A stretch of 64,000 nucleotides of DNA. Origin: Mameliella sp. CS4. GTDB lineage: Bacteria; Pseudomonadota; Alphaproteobacteria; Rhodobacterales; Rhodobacteraceae. This document shows positions 9,483 through 18,302 of this stretch, piece after piece. The translations under genes and the position numbers were made by a program. The first letter of the stretch is position 1; each line of letters starts with the position of its first letter. The notes below the pieces were generated by a model. It was not told the origin of the DNA. It was given only the letters and a program-made list of their open reading frames with translations, and did not search any database. The stretch is from assembly GCF_019392335.1 (NCBI RefSeq), contig NZ_JAHXRQ010000009.1, forward strand, positions 62,001 through 126,000. The letters are read 5' to 3'.

Positions 9483-10451
9483 ATGAGCGGACTTCTGGCA
9501 CTTCTCGATGACGTGGCGGCGATCGCCAAGGTTGCGGCGGCCTCGGTCGACGATATCGGCGCGGCGGCGATGAAAGCCGGGTCCAAGACCGCCGGTGTCC
9601 TCATCGACGATGCGGCGGTGACGCCGAAATACGTCCAGGGGTTCGAACCGGCCCGCGAATTGCCGATCATCTGGCGCATCGCGCGGGGATCGCTGGTCAA
9701 CAAGCTGGTCTTTCTGATGCCAGCGGCGTTGTTGATGGCGGCCTTTGCGCCCTGGCTGGTCTGGCCCTTGCTGATACTGGGCGGCTGTTACCTCTGTTTC
9801 GAGGGGGCTGAAAAGATCGTGCATGTGCTGATGCCGCATGACGATCATTCCGGCGGACCGGACGGCAGCCATGACATCGGCGACCCGACCCACCTGGAAG
9901 AGGCCAAGGTCAAAGGCGCGATCAAGACCGATTTCATCCTCTCCGCAGAAATCATGGTGATCTCGCTCTCGGCCATCGAGGCACCGACTTTCGCCATGCA
10001 GGCCGCAACCCTGGCCGTGGTGGCGGTGCTGATCACCTTTGCCGTCTACGGGGCCGTGGCCATCATCGTGAAGATGGACGACATCGGCCTTTGGCTGAGC
10101 CAGCGAGGCCGCCTGGGGGCGACGCGCGGCTTTGGCCGTGGCATCGTCAAGTTCATGCCCTGGCTGCTGAAGGCGCTGGCGATCATCGGGACGGCGGCGA
10201 TGCTCTGGGTCGGGGGCCACATCCTTACCAACTCACTGAAGGAAATGGGATGGGGCGTACCTTACCAGGCGGTGCATGACATCGCGCATTCCATCGGGCA
10301 GGGCGATGCGCTGCTGGAGTGGGGGGTGACGGCGGGGATCGACTTCGTGATCGGGTTCCTGGCCGGTCTCGTCCTGATCCCCATCGGGACCAAGCTGGTC
10401 GCGCCGATCTGGGCGCGTTTCTTTGGCGAAGGTGAGGCCAAAGCGCATTGA
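9483..10451 (+). CDS. yedI: DUF808 / YedI-family inner-membrane protein
   Basis: The 322-residue protein starts with the family signature MSGLLALLDDVAAIAKVAAASVDD. It has the conserved loop GGCYLCFEGAEKIVH and the KTDFILSAEIMVISL segment typical of E. coli YedI and relatives. Several membrane segments are evident (about 72-100, 158-205, 225-245, 285-310). The family is widespread and uncharacterised; a transport role is often guessed. The His/Asp/Gly-rich insertion (DDHSGGPDGSHD) is a loop, not a catalytic motif that I recognise. Confidence 0.93.
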   Translation: MSGLLALLDDVAAIAKVAAASVDDIGAAAMKAGSKTAGVLIDDAAVTPKYVQGFEPARELPIIWRIARGSLVNKLVFLMPAALLMAAFAPWLVWPLLILGGCYLCFEGAEKIVHVLMPHDDHSGGPDGSHDIGDPTHLEEAKVKGAIKTDFILSAEIMVISLSAIEAPTFAMQAATLAVVAVLITFAVYGAVAIIVKMDDIGLWLSQRGRLGATRGFGRGIVKFMPWLLKALAIIGTAAMLWVGGHILTNSLKEMGWGVPYQAVHDIAHSIGQGDALLEWGVTAGIDFVIGFLAGLVLIPIGTKLVAPIWARFFGEGEAKAH

Positions 10452-10458
10452 GCGTCCC

Positions 10459-10493
10459 AAAAGAAAACGGCGCCCCGGTTCCCGGAGCGCCGC
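10459..10493 (-). terminator. Intrinsic terminator of the IalB-family gene
   Basis: The stem CGGCGC/GCGCCG (10469-10474 with 10488-10493), extended inward by CCGG/CCGG, is followed on the minus strand by a TTTTC-TTTT tract (10460-10468). It lies 24-58 bases past the IalB-family stop and may also slow plus-strand yedI transcripts. Confidence 0.8.
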
Positions 10494-10516
10494 ATGACCT
10501 CGGCTCTTGCCTCAGG

Positions 10517-11104
10517 TCAGGGACTGACGACGCTGACCTCTGCCAAGGCTGCCGTAAAGCCCTTGAGCGACAAGGAAAGAGGGATGGGCTGGTTCATGGC
10601 AAGAAACGGCACAAGGGTGATCGTTGCGATTTTTCCGGCCTTGTAGCGTTCCACGTCATCCGCGACGAGACCATATCGCGACATACAGCCGATGCGCGAA
10701 CAGACGTCAAAGGGGTATTGTTTGCCTTCGCGCCCGTCGATCGAAACCCTGAGGCCGTGTTTCAGCGAGCTTTCGAGGGGAACGATGACGGTCACGAGCG
10801 CCGCAATCTGCCCGGCGTTCTCGACTCTTTTGACTTCGACCTGTGCGATGTCCTGGTTGTTCTGCGGATCTTCCAGCATCTGAACCATCACGCAGGCTTC
10901 GTTGTCTGACTGGTCCTTGATGCACTCAAGCGTCCAGTCGTCGTAGACCTCTTTGATGTAGGGTTCGTTGCGAACGGGCTTCCCGAGTTCGATTCCCGGA
11001 TCGGCCGGCTCGGCCGCCGGATCGCCGCCGTCGGCGGATTGGGCATAACCCGCGCCTGCGCCCAGCGAGGCGATCAACGACAATAGGATAAGCGGTTTCT
11101 TCAT
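10517..11104 (-). CDS. Invasion-associated locus B (IalB) family periplasmic protein
   Basis: The 195-residue protein has a Sec signal peptide (KKPLILLSLIASLGAGAGYAQS). A Pro/Asp/Glu-rich linker follows, then the IalB domain: DDWTLECIKDQSDNEACVMVQML, a paired-cysteine region VCSRIGCMSRYGL, and a hydrophobic C-terminus. IalB proteins are small periplasmic proteins common in Rhodobacteraceae. The name comes from a Bartonella locus needed for red-cell entry; their role in free-living marine bacteria is unknown. The gene is transcribed alone with its own terminator. Confidence 0.88.
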   Translation of the reverse strand: MKKPLILLSLIASLGAGAGYAQSADGGDPAAEPADPGIELGKPVRNEPYIKEVYDDWTLECIKDQSDNEACVMVQMLEDPQNNQDIAQVEVKRVENAGQIAALVTVIVPLESSLKHGLRVSIDGREGKQYPFDVCSRIGCMSRYGLVADDVERYKAGKIATITLVPFLAMNQPIPLSLSLKGFTAALAEVSVVSP

Positions 11105-11269
11105 GATGTCCTCTAAAATCCGGTCATTTGCCTGACTTGTCGATTAGCACGCGTCGGGCGGACTGTCAGGGAAGAAATCCTCCGTGCCGCCGCGGCAATG
11201 CGCGAAATGCCGCGATTAAAGGGCAGAGGAGTCCCGTTTCGCAATGCCCCAGGCCGCGTAGCTGCGATC

Positions 11270-11299
11270 AAAAGGAAAGGGGCCCGAGGGCCCCTTTCC
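11270..11299 (-). terminator. Minus-strand intrinsic terminator with no gene upstream
   Basis: GGAAAGGGGCCC (11274-11285) pairs with GGGCCCCTTTCC (11288-11299). On the minus strand it is followed by TTTT (11270-11273). No open reading frame that I can support lies upstream on this strand up to the next terminator at 11428, so a short untranslated transcript is plausible. A TTGACC -35-like element lies upstream on the minus strand, near 11372. Confidence 0.6.
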
Positions 11300-11421
11300 A
11301 TTTCACTCCCTGTCGGACCGGCCGACTTTGTCATTGGTCGTGACGCTACGAGAAGACTTGCGCTTGGTCAACAGGGATTTCCACCTTCTTTTCGCGCCAG
11401 TAGATGCATTTTGCCGGGAAC

Positions 11422-11502
11422 AAAAAAGCCGCGCCCTAGGGCGCGGCCAGTCTGACAGGGAGGAAGTCTGTCCGGGACAGGAGAGGACATGTCGTCCCGG
11501 AC
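11422..11502 (-). ncRNA. Candidate small RNA with CCTCC-type loops and intrinsic terminator
   Basis: Read on the minus strand, 11502-11470 forms a hairpin with a 9-bp stem (GTCCGGGAC/GTCCCGGAC) and a 15-nt loop containing CCTCTCC. The next segment can form a smaller GACAG/CTGTC hairpin whose loop holds CTTCCTCC. Then comes the perfect palindrome GCCGCGCCCTAGGGCGCGGC (11428-11447) and T6 (11422-11427). Pyrimidine anti-Shine-Dalgarno loops followed by a terminator are the architecture of alphaproteobacterial CCUCCUCCC sRNAs (CcsR/Cuckoo type). No coding frame explains the structure. The 5' end is not determined. Confidence 0.4.
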
Positions 11503-11568
11503 CAGAAACACACTGGCATCAATTGGTTAAGGATGTATGTTCATGCCGTGCGAGCTGGGGGAGAAAGT

Positions 11569-13104
11569 ATGAACAAGGCGGTTTTCGTGGGGGGCGCGGG
11601 CGAAGGCTATGGCGTCCAGCAGTTCCTGGACCTGGGCTATGCCAATCGGCACGGGCTGGTTGCGGGGGCCACGGGCACGGGCAAGACCGTCACCCTGCAG
11701 ATCCTGGCCGAGGGGTTTTCCGCCGCCGGTGTGCCGGTCTTCCTTGCGGACGTGAAGGGCGACCTGTCGGGCCTGGCGGTTGCGGGCAGCGAGACGCACA
11801 AGCTGCACGGCGCTTTCATGGAACGTTGCGCGACCATCGGTTTCGATGATTTCGCCTATGACGCCTTCCCGGTGCGGTTCTGGGATCTCTTCGGCGCGCA
11901 GGGCCACCCGGTGCGCACAACCGTGACAGAGATGGGGCCGCTGATGCTGTCGCGCCTGCTGGATCTCAGCGAGGCGCAGGAAGGCATCCTGAACATAGCC
12001 TTCCGCCTCAGCGACGAGGAAGGGTTGGCGCTGCTGGATCTCGATGACCTGCGGTCGATGCTGGTCTGGCTGGGGGAGAACCGCAAGGACCTGTCGCTGC
12101 GCTATGGCAATATCTCGATCGCTTCCATCGGGGCGATCCAGCGGCGGCTTCTGGTGCTGGAAAACGAGGGGGGCGCCGGGTTCTTCGGTGAGCCTGCGCT
12201 GGAGCTGTCCGACCTGATGCAGACGGCCCCTGACGGGCGCGGCACGGTCAACGTGCTGGCCGCCGACCAGCTGATGGCGCGGCCACGTCTCTACGCGACC
12301 TTCCTGCTGTGGCTCTTGTCAGAACTGTTCGAGGAACTGCCCGAGGTGGGCGACCCCGAGAAGCCGCGCCTGGTCTTTTTCTTCGACGAGGCGCACCTGC
12401 TGTTCGACGATGCGCCCAAGGCGCTGGTGGACAAGGTCGAACAGGTGGCGCGGCTGATCCGGTCCAAGGGGGTGGGCGTCTACTTTGTCACCCAGTCGCC
12501 GGATGATATCCCCGAGGATGTGCTGGGCCAGCTTGGCAACCGGGTCCAGCACGCGCTGCGGGCCTTTACCGCGCGGGACAAGCGGGCGCTGCGGCTGGCG
12601 GCGGAGACCTACCGGGAGAACCCTGATTTCGACATCGAGGAGGCGATCCGCACCGTAGGCGTGGGCGAGGCCGTGACCTCTTTTCTGGAGACGAAGGGGG
12701 CTCCGGGAATTGCGCAGCGCACGCTGATCCGCCCGCCGTCCTCGCAATTGGGCCCGATCACCAAGACCGAGCGTCGCGCGCTTTTGGCTGCGTCGGAGAT
12801 GGCCGGGAAATACGACAGCGCGGTCGATCGAGAGTCGGCCCATGAGATCCTGCGCGCCCGGGCCGAAACAGCGGCCAGGGCCGCCGAGACGGCAGAGCGC
12901 GAGGAGGAAGAGGCCGAGGCGCGCGAATACCGTGCCGCCCGGCGATACTCGGGCGCGCGCGTCAGCCGGTCGACCTCGCGCCCGGTCCGGCGCAGCAAGA
13001 GCTTTGGCCAGGCGATGGGCGACATGGTGATGAAGGAACTGACCGGGACCACGGGCCGCCGCATCGTGCGCGGCGTCCTTGGCGGATTGTTCAAGGGACG
13101 GTGA
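11569..13104 (+). CDS. HerA-like ATPase, DUF853 family
   Basis: The 511-residue protein has a FtsK/HerA-type motor: Walker A GATGTGKT (33-40), Walker B LVFFFDEAHLLF near 265-277, and a sensor segment GVGVYFVTQSPDDIPEDVLGQLGNRVQHALRAFT. The C-terminal third is a charged, probably coiled tail (EEEEAEAREYRAARR) ending in basic residues. This is the YjgR/DUF853 group of HerA-related helicases, whose substrate is unknown. ATG 11569 follows GGGGGAGAAAG; the frame extends upstream to ATG 11533 without a ribosome site. No NurA-like nuclease partner is adjacent. Confidence 0.9.
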   Translation: MNKAVFVGGAGEGYGVQQFLDLGYANRHGLVAGATGTGKTVTLQILAEGFSAAGVPVFLADVKGDLSGLAVAGSETHKLHGAFMERCATIGFDDFAYDAFPVRFWDLFGAQGHPVRTTVTEMGPLMLSRLLDLSEAQEGILNIAFRLSDEEGLALLDLDDLRSMLVWLGENRKDLSLRYGNISIASIGAIQRRLLVLENEGGAGFFGEPALELSDLMQTAPDGRGTVNVLAADQLMARPRLYATFLLWLLSELFEELPEVGDPEKPRLVFFFDEAHLLFDDAPKALVDKVEQVARLIRSKGVGVYFVTQSPDDIPEDVLGQLGNRVQHALRAFTARDKRALRLAAETYRENPDFDIEEAIRTVGVGEAVTSFLETKGAPGIAQRTLIRPPSSQLGPITKTERRALLAASEMAGKYDSAVDRESAHEILRARAETAARAAETAEREEEEAEAREYRAARRYSGARVSRSTSRPVRRSKSFGQAMGDMVMKELTGTTGRRIVRGVLGGLFKGR

Positions 13105-13216
13105 GCCTTGGCCCATGCGGTGTTGGCTGCGCAGACCAACGGCGGGCGGACTGCCAGCAGGATCAGGTTCACGCCCTGTCAGAAACCATCCGGTCGCCGG
13201 GTGTCGGATCCGAAGG

Positions 13217-14113
13217 CTATTCCGTTGACAGCAGGAATTTCTGCGGCGGATCCAATGGGACGATCAGGGAAATGTCGGTCGATACGAGGATCGTGACGAT
13301 GGTGTCCTGCAGAGATCTCAACAAGCGGAACTCTTTCGGCCCGACGTAATTCCTGGGATGGAACGGGCTTTCGGATTCGATGGCGGGCGTCGACGTGTCG
13401 AACTCGACCGTGACCAGCTCCCAGATTGACTGCAACACGTCCTTGACCAAATTGTCTTTTTCGTGAAGCCAGAAGCGAATGCCCACCGGGGGATCGCTGT
13501 GCTTCATCTCAAAGGAGATCGCGCTGCCGTCCAGCGTATGGAAGATCGGAAAGAACGGGCCGATTTCCACGTTGGTTCGCACGATTTCATTGGGCCAGCG
13601 CTTGCTCAACAGGTAGCGATCAATGTGATGTACCTTCATCCAAACATCGAGTTCCGAGTCCCGTTCGACCGCCGTGTCGAGATGTTCGTTGAATTCCAGC
13701 CGGACTGGATAAAGCGTGAATGTATACGCAGGCTCCAGGTCGATCACCTTTGAATCGAACGAGACATTGCCTTGCCGATCCTGGGATTGGACAATGATGA
13801 TGCGCCGCTTGGTGGTGGCATCATAGGCGTGTTGCAGCCGCAGGACGTCCGCCGCAGCTTCATTTCCCGCGTAAAGGCGTTCCTTGCGAAGGTCGATGGT
13901 CTCCGGCGGTTCGCCCTGGGCCTCGTCCCCCCACCAGATCCGCAAAATGTCGTGGCTTTCGTCAACGCGCATGATGGCCGTCGCGACGACGCTTTCATGG
14001 GTGACCTCGAAAGAGTGAAGCTGCCTCGCCAAGTCTTCCGGCTTGGTCGGTTTCACCACCACGATATTGCTCGGAGCTTCAGGTCGTCTTCCGCCAGATA
14101 TAGCCATTGCCAC
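13217..14113 (-). CDS. Unrecognised 298-residue protein
   Basis: I do not recognise this family. The protein is soluble and acidic, with no signal peptide or membrane segment. It appears mainly beta-structured, with repeated alternating hydrophobic strands (TFTLYPVRLEFNEHLDT, EIGPFFPIFHTLDGSAISFEM, VRFWLHEKDN-like). It contains DILRIWWGDEAQGEPPETIDLRKERLYAG, and GC content and codon use are less extreme than its neighbours. It lies tail-to-tail with the HerA-like gene and about 100 bases from a tRNA gene, a typical place for acquired DNA. The length and normal residue composition on this strand only support it as a real gene. Confidence 0.65.
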   Translation of the reverse strand: MAMAISGGRRPEAPSNIVVVKPTKPEDLARQLHSFEVTHESVVATAIMRVDESHDILRIWWGDEAQGEPPETIDLRKERLYAGNEAAADVLRLQHAYDATTKRRIIIVQSQDRQGNVSFDSKVIDLEPAYTFTLYPVRLEFNEHLDTAVERDSELDVWMKVHHIDRYLLSKRWPNEIVRTNVEIGPFFPIFHTLDGSAISFEMKHSDPPVGIRFWLHEKDNLVKDVLQSIWELVTVEFDTSTPAIESESPFHPRNYVGPKEFRLLRSLQDTIVTILVSTDISLIVPLDPPQKFLLSTE

Positions 14114-14210
14114 CGCGCCTCCCCTCAGGCTTCCCGGGCCCGGCCGTCCCCGAGGGGCAGGCCGGTCAAGGCAAGGGTCGCCGCTTCCGGCGCGTCTATC
14201 AAGCGTTTTC

Positions 14211-14287
14211 TGGTAGGCCCGGCAGGACTTGAACCCGCAACCAAGGCGTTATGAGCGCCCTGCTCTAACCAATTGAGCTACAGGCCC
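14211..14287 (-). tRNA. tRNA-Ile(CAU), lysidine-type
   Basis: On the minus strand the 77-nt cloverleaf starts GGGCCTG, has a D-loop TAGCTCAATTGGTTAGAGCA, the anticodon loop CTCATAA (CAT), the T-loop TTCAAGT, and an encoded CCA. A CAT anticodon with G1 and no initiator features indicates the isoleucine tRNA whose C34 is changed to lysidine by TilS. As written, the acceptor stem has G1-U72 and U6-G67 wobble pairs. The gene faces away from purM. Confidence 0.93.
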
Positions 14288-14403
14288 ACCGTGGCGCTCT
14301 TGGTACCAGCTTCGCTTTCCGCGTCAAGCGCACACGTTGCAGGGACGCGCGGGATGCGCTAATCGCGGGCGCGAACGGGGGCGCGGGCCCGAAGGAGATC
14401 CCA

Positions 14404-15450
14404 ATGAGCGACGGCAAGAACGGGCTGACCTATGCCCAGGCGGGTGTGGATATCGACGCGGGCAACGCCCTGGTCGAGCGGATCAAGCCGGCCGCGAAGC
14501 GGACAACCCGCCCAGGCGTGATGAGCGGGCTGGGTGGTTTCGGCGCGCTTTTCGACCTCAAGGCGGCGGGCTATGACGACCCGGTTCTGGTGGCGGCCAC
14601 CGATGGCGTGGGCACCAAGCTGCGCATTGCCATCGACACCGGCCATGTGGACGGCGTCGGGATCGACCTCGTTGCCATGTGCGTCAACGACCTTGTCTGT
14701 CAGGGGGCAGAGCCGCTCCTGTTCCTAGACTATTTTGCCACCGGCAAGCTGGAGACGGAAACAGCGGCGCGGGTGGTCGAAGGCATCGCGGAGGGTTGCG
14801 TGCGCTCCGGCTGCGCGCTGATCGGGGGCGAGACGGCCGAGATGCCGGGTATGTATCCGGCAGGCGATTTCGACCTCGCGGGCTTTGCTGTCGGTGCGAT
14901 GGAGCGGGGCGCGGCGCTGCCCGAGGGGGTCAAGGAAGGCGATGTCCTCTTGGGCCTGGCCTCGGACGGGGTGCATTCGAACGGCTACAGCCTGGTGCGC
15001 AAGCTGGTCGAGATGTCGGGGCTGGGCTGGGATGATGCCTGTCCCTGGGGGGACGTGACGCTGGGCGAGGCACTGCTGGCGCCGACGCGGCTCTACGTCA
15101 AGCCGGCCTTGGCGGCCATCGGGGTCGGCGGTGTGCACGCGCTGGCCCATATCACCGGCGGCGGCTTGACCGAGAACCTGCCGCGTGTCCTGCCCGAGGG
15201 GATGGGCGCCGATATAGGTCTGGACGCCTGGGACCTTCCCGACCTCTTCAAGTGGATGCGCGGTGTCGGCGGTATCGAAGAGGGCGAAATGCTCAAGACC
15301 TTCAACTGCGGCATCGGCATGATCCTGGTCGTCGATCCCGAAAGCGAACATGCCATCGACGCGCTGCTGAGCGAACACGGCGAGCGGGTGCACCGGCTGG
15401 GCCAGGTCACCGCCGGGGCAGGCGTGTCCTACAGCGGGTCGCTGGGGTGA
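14404..15450 (+). CDS. purM: Phosphoribosylformylglycinamidine cyclo-ligase (AIR synthetase) PurM
   Basis: PurM closes the imidazole ring of FGAM using ATP, giving AIR (step 5 of purine synthesis). The 348-residue protein shows the family landmarks: [21 protein letters not shown] at the start, [14 protein letters not shown], the [23 protein letters not shown] motif, [31 protein letters not shown] and [23 protein letters not shown] lies just before ATG 14404. The stop overlaps purN by GTGA, so the two are translationally coupled. Confidence 0.97.
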   Translation: MSDGKNGLTYAQAGVDIDAGNALVERIKPAAKRTTRPGVMSGLGGFGALFDLKAAGYDDPVLVAATDGVGTKLRIAIDTGHVDGVGIDLVAMCVNDLVCQGAEPLLFLDYFATGKLETETAARVVEGIAEGCVRSGCALIGGETAEMPGMYPAGDFDLAGFAVGAMERGAALPEGVKEGDVLLGLASDGVHSNGYSLVRKLVEMSGLGWDDACPWGDVTLGEALLAPTRLYVKPALAAIGVGGVHALAHITGGGLTENLPRVLPEGMGADIGLDAWDLPDLFKWMRGVGGIEEGEMLKTFNCGIGMILVVDPESEHAIDALLSEHGERVHRLGQVTAGAGVSYSGSLG

Positions 15451-16037
15451 AACGGGTCGCCATCTTCGTTTCCGGCGGCGGGTCCAACATGGTCACGCTG
15501 GTCGACAGCATGACCGGCGACCATCCGGCGCGCCCGGTTCTCGTGCTGTCGAACAATGCCGATGCAGGCGGGCTGCGGAAAGCGGCGGATCGGGGCGTGC
15601 CGACGGCTGTCGTCGACCACCGCCCCTTTGGCGGCGACCGGACAGCGTTCGAGGAGGCGCTGCAAGAGGCGCTGGCCCCGCATGAGCCGGACATCCTGTG
15701 CCTTGCGGGGTTCATGCGAGTCCTGACAGCCGGATTCGTCACGCCTTGGGAAGGGCGGATGCTGAACATCCACCCTTCGCTCTTGCCAAAGTACCGGGGT
15801 TTGAACACCCATGCCCGCGCCATCGCGGCGGGCGATAGCGAGGCAGGCTGCACCGTGCATGAAGTGACGCCGGAACTGGACGACGGTCCGATCCTTGGGC
15901 AGGCGCGGGTGCCGATCCTTCCGGACGACAGCGCCGAGGCGCTGGCGGCGCGGGTGTTGACGATGGAACATCAGTTGTACCCGGCGGTCTTGCGCCGCTT
16001 TGCCGCCGGGGACCGGACGCCCGTACAACTGCCCTGA
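15447..16037 (+). CDS. purN: Phosphoribosylglycinamide formyltransferase PurN
   Basis: PurN transfers a formyl group from 10-formyl-THF to GAR (step 3 of purine synthesis). The 196-residue protein has the phosphate-binding SGGGSNM near the start, LAGFMRVL, and the catalytic [20 protein letters not shown] with the conserved Asn/His. The Asp-containing [17 protein letters not shown] follows. It starts with GTG within the purM stop (GTGA), a common purMN layout in this group. Confidence 0.97.
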   Translation: MKRVAIFVSGGGSNMVTLVDSMTGDHPARPVLVLSNNADAGGLRKAADRGVPTAVVDHRPFGGDRTAFEEALQEALAPHEPDILCLAGFMRVLTAGFVTPWEGRMLNIHPSLLPKYRGLNTHARAIAAGDSEAGCTVHEVTPELDDGPILGQARVPILPDDSAEALAARVLTMEHQLYPAVLRRFAAGDRTPVQLP

Positions 16038-16044
16038 GGGTGGC

Positions 16045-16242
16045 TCAGCCGTCGAGGCGCTGCATCGAGGCGGAATTGCCGTGCCAGCCCTGCGGATCCG
16101 GGGCCGAGGCAGGGGCGGTCAACGCCGCCAGCCCCATGAAGGCCAGCGCGGCGAGGGTGACGATCATGGCGATCAGGCGCGAAGTTTCGGCATTGTCCGA
16201 CCGGGGGGCGGTCTGGTGGATGTGCTGGTCGAAGGTTGTCAT
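16045..16242 (-). CDS. Small single-pass membrane protein
   Basis: The 65-residue product has a polar N-terminus (MTTFDQHIHQTAPRSDNAETSR), one membrane helix (LIAMIVTLAALAFMGLAALTAPA) and a short tail. AGGAGC lies 8 bases before ATG 16242. It is convergent with purN and leaves only 7 bases between the stops. I do not recognise a family. An 8-bp inverted repeat 45 bases upstream may be its operator. Confidence 0.6.
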   Translation of the reverse strand: MTTFDQHIHQTAPRSDNAETSRLIAMIVTLAALAFMGLAALTAPASAPDPQGWHGNSASMQRLDG

Positions 16243-16286
16243 GTCGGCGGGCTCCTGTTTGCGATGACTTGCAGATAGGTGCTCGC

Positions 16287-16307
16287 CATTCATTCTTGAA
16301 ATGAATG
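16287..16307. promoter_or_regulatory. Inverted repeat, possible operator
   Basis: CATTCATT-N5-AATGAATG forms a perfect 8-bp inverted repeat in the intergenic region upstream of the 65-residue membrane protein (minus strand) and of rnd (plus strand). It is AT-rich in a GC-rich genome and has no T tract, so it looks like a protein-binding site rather than a terminator. Confidence 0.45.
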
Positions 16308-16494
16308 TTTGGAGCGGGTGGGATCACGTATCCTTATGGCTTGCCGTCGGGTATCCCGGCCTCCAGAGGGGCTTTGAATGTCCCCGGGGATTGTTCTATG
16401 GTGGCTGGACGCAAGGGGGCCAACGGCGCCACGACCTTGCCTGACCTTTCACGGAGCGGGCCTTTCCTGGCCCGTGCATCCAGCCGGAGCCCGC

Positions 16495-17652
16495 ATGAAA
16501 ACCTTGACGACGACGGAAGAGCTGGCGGCCTTCTGCGAGGCCGCCGCCTCTGTTCCCTACGTGACCGTGGATACGGAATTCCTGCGGGAGCGGACCTATT
16601 ATTCGAAACTCTGCCTCATCCAGCTGGCCTTGCCCGGTCGCGACGATGCGGACGCCGTCCTGGTCGACCCACTTGAAGGAGATCTGTCTCTGGAACCGCT
16701 GATGACGCTGTTTCGGAACAAGGATGTCGTCAAGGTCTTCCACGCGGCGCGCCAGGATCTGGAGATCTTTCACGTCGATCACGGCGTGATTCCGGAACCG
16801 CTGTTCGATACGCAGGTCGCGGCGATGGTCTGCGGTTTCGGTGAACAGGTTGGCTATGAAACGCTGGTCAAGCGCATCGCCAAGCAGCAACTCGACAAGA
16901 GTTCACGCTTTACCGACTGGTCGCGCCGCCCGCTGACCGATGCGCAGAAAACCTATGCGCTGGCAGATGTGACGCACCTGCGCCAGATCTACGAATTCCT
17001 GAACGCCAAGCTGGAAGAGACCGGCCGCGCCCGCTGGGTGGCCGAGGAACTGGCGGTGCTGACCGATCCGCAGACCTATGTCACTCATCCCGAGGATGCC
17101 TGGAAACGGGTCAAGACACGCTCGAACTCTCCGCGTTTCCTGGCCATCGTGCGTGAACTGGCCGCCTTCCGCGAATCCTATGCACAGGAGCGCAACATCC
17201 CGCGCAATCGGGTGTACAAGGACGATGCGCTGGTCGAACTTGCGTCGACCAAGCCGCAGAACATGAACGACCTCAGCCGCTCCCGCCTGTTGCTGCGCGA
17301 GGCGCGCAAGGGCGCCATTGCCGAGGGCATCCTTGCGGCGGTGGCCGCCGGGCTGAACTGCCCAAAGGAGACTCTGCCCACGGTCGAAAACGACCGCGAG
17401 AAACTGCAGGTGAACCCGGCGCTGTCCGACCTGCTGCGCGTGCTCCTGAAGGCCAAGACCGAAAGCTACGGCGTTGCGTCCAAGCTGATCGCACCGGCGT
17501 CCGACCTTGATGCAATCGCGGCCGGTCAGCGCGACGTGGCCGCGCTGACCGGCTGGCGGCACGAAGTCTTCGGTGAGGATGCGCTGCGGCTGTGCGAGGG
17601 GCAGATTGCCCTGGGCGCCAAGGGCAAGGCGGTCACGGTCATCGACCTCTGA
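16495..17652 (+). CDS. rnd: Ribonuclease D
   Basis: RNase D is a 3'-5' exoribonuclease that trims tRNA precursors. The 385-residue protein carries the DEDDy catalytic set: D and E in TVDTEFLRE, D in HAARQDLEIF, and Y/D in TYALADVTHL. An HRDC-like helical C-terminal region (about 205-370) follows. ATG 16495 is the conserved start (MKTLTTTEEL); the frame is open upstream but lacks family residues. The stop is followed 16 bases later by a convergent lipoprotein gene. Confidence 0.96.
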   Translation: MKTLTTTEELAAFCEAAASVPYVTVDTEFLRERTYYSKLCLIQLALPGRDDADAVLVDPLEGDLSLEPLMTLFRNKDVVKVFHAARQDLEIFHVDHGVIPEPLFDTQVAAMVCGFGEQVGYETLVKRIAKQQLDKSSRFTDWSRRPLTDAQKTYALADVTHLRQIYEFLNAKLEETGRARWVAEELAVLTDPQTYVTHPEDAWKRVKTRSNSPRFLAIVRELAAFRESYAQERNIPRNRVYKDDALVELASTKPQNMNDLSRSRLLLREARKGAIAEGILAAVAAGLNCPKETLPTVENDREKLQVNPALSDLLRVLLKAKTESYGVASKLIAPASDLDAIAAGQRDVAALTGWRHEVFGEDALRLCEGQIALGAKGKAVTVIDL

Positions 17653-17668
17653 CCGCCTCCGGTGCCCC

Positions 17669-18175
17669 TCAGCGGCGCACGCTGCGCACGTTGTGGCGGC
17701 CCTTGACCTGGATCAGGCGCACATCCAGCAGCTGGTTGTCGGTCAGCCAGATGGCCGCCGTATGGGTGCGCGACTGGGCCGGTCCCTTGGCGCCCCGCGG
17801 CTGCAGCCCGCGAAAGGCGTAGGTCAGCGTGCCCTGGCCGCTCTCTTCCTCGATCTTGACCAGCTTGACGTCGAAGGCGCCCTGGTAGTCGGCGACCGTG
17901 GTGGCCCGGACGATGGCGCCGCCGGGGCGGCGTTCGATCACCAGTTCGGTGATCTCGCCCATCTCGGTCCCGCGATAGCTGGTGTCCTTTTCCTGGCGGA
18001 AGATGGACTCGCGACCGCGCGGGATCAGTGTGTTCACCTCGCCGTTGACGGCGGCCACGGGCCGCGACTCGCTGCGCCCGAACCAGTTCACCGGGTTCAG
18101 GCGGCTGTCGCGCACCGCGCCGCAGCTGGTCAGCAGGATCGCGGCAAGCACGAGGCTGGATACCGGTTTGAACAT
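17669..18175 (-). CDS. Putative outer-membrane or periplasmic lipoprotein
   Basis: The 168-residue protein starts with a lipoprotein signal peptide (MFKPVSSLVLAAILLTSC; lipobox LTSC, Cys18). The mature part begins GAVRDSRLNPVNWFG and is mostly beta-like, with RPGGAIVRATTVADYQGAFDVKLVKIEE. Such small lipoproteins with a LNPxNWFG start are common in Rhodobacteraceae and have no known function. GGGGGCG precedes ATG 18175; a GTG at 18199 is an alternative start that would bury the signal. Confidence 0.8.
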   Translation of the reverse strand: MFKPVSSLVLAAILLTSCGAVRDSRLNPVNWFGRSESRPVAAVNGEVNTLIPRGRESIFRQEKDTSYRGTEMGEITELVIERRPGGAIVRATTVADYQGAFDVKLVKIEEESGQGTLTYAFRGLQPRGAKGPAQSRTHTAAIWLTDNQLLDVRLIQVKGRHNVRSVRR

Positions 18176-18302
18176 TTTACGCCCCCAAGCAGATTTCACG
18201 GAGGGTTAGCGCAGAACGGCGCCGTTGAAAAGAACCTCGCGCCGGTTGGGGGCTGGACCTTTGCCGCAGCTCTGCCTAGGTCTGCGGCAAATGGAGGGCA
18301 GA

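Noticed and set aside
11113..11334. Minus-strand open frame between ialB-like and HerA-like genes
   Set aside because: It crosses a strong terminator hairpin and has no ribosome site or recognisable residues.
13772..14254. Plus-strand open frame ending in GPAGLEPATKAL
   Set aside because: The end is the well-known false translation of a tRNA gene on the opposite strand.
14211..14287. Initiator tRNA (CAT anticodon)
   Set aside because: G1 and the D-arm are not initiator-like; the sequence fits elongator Ile with lysidine.
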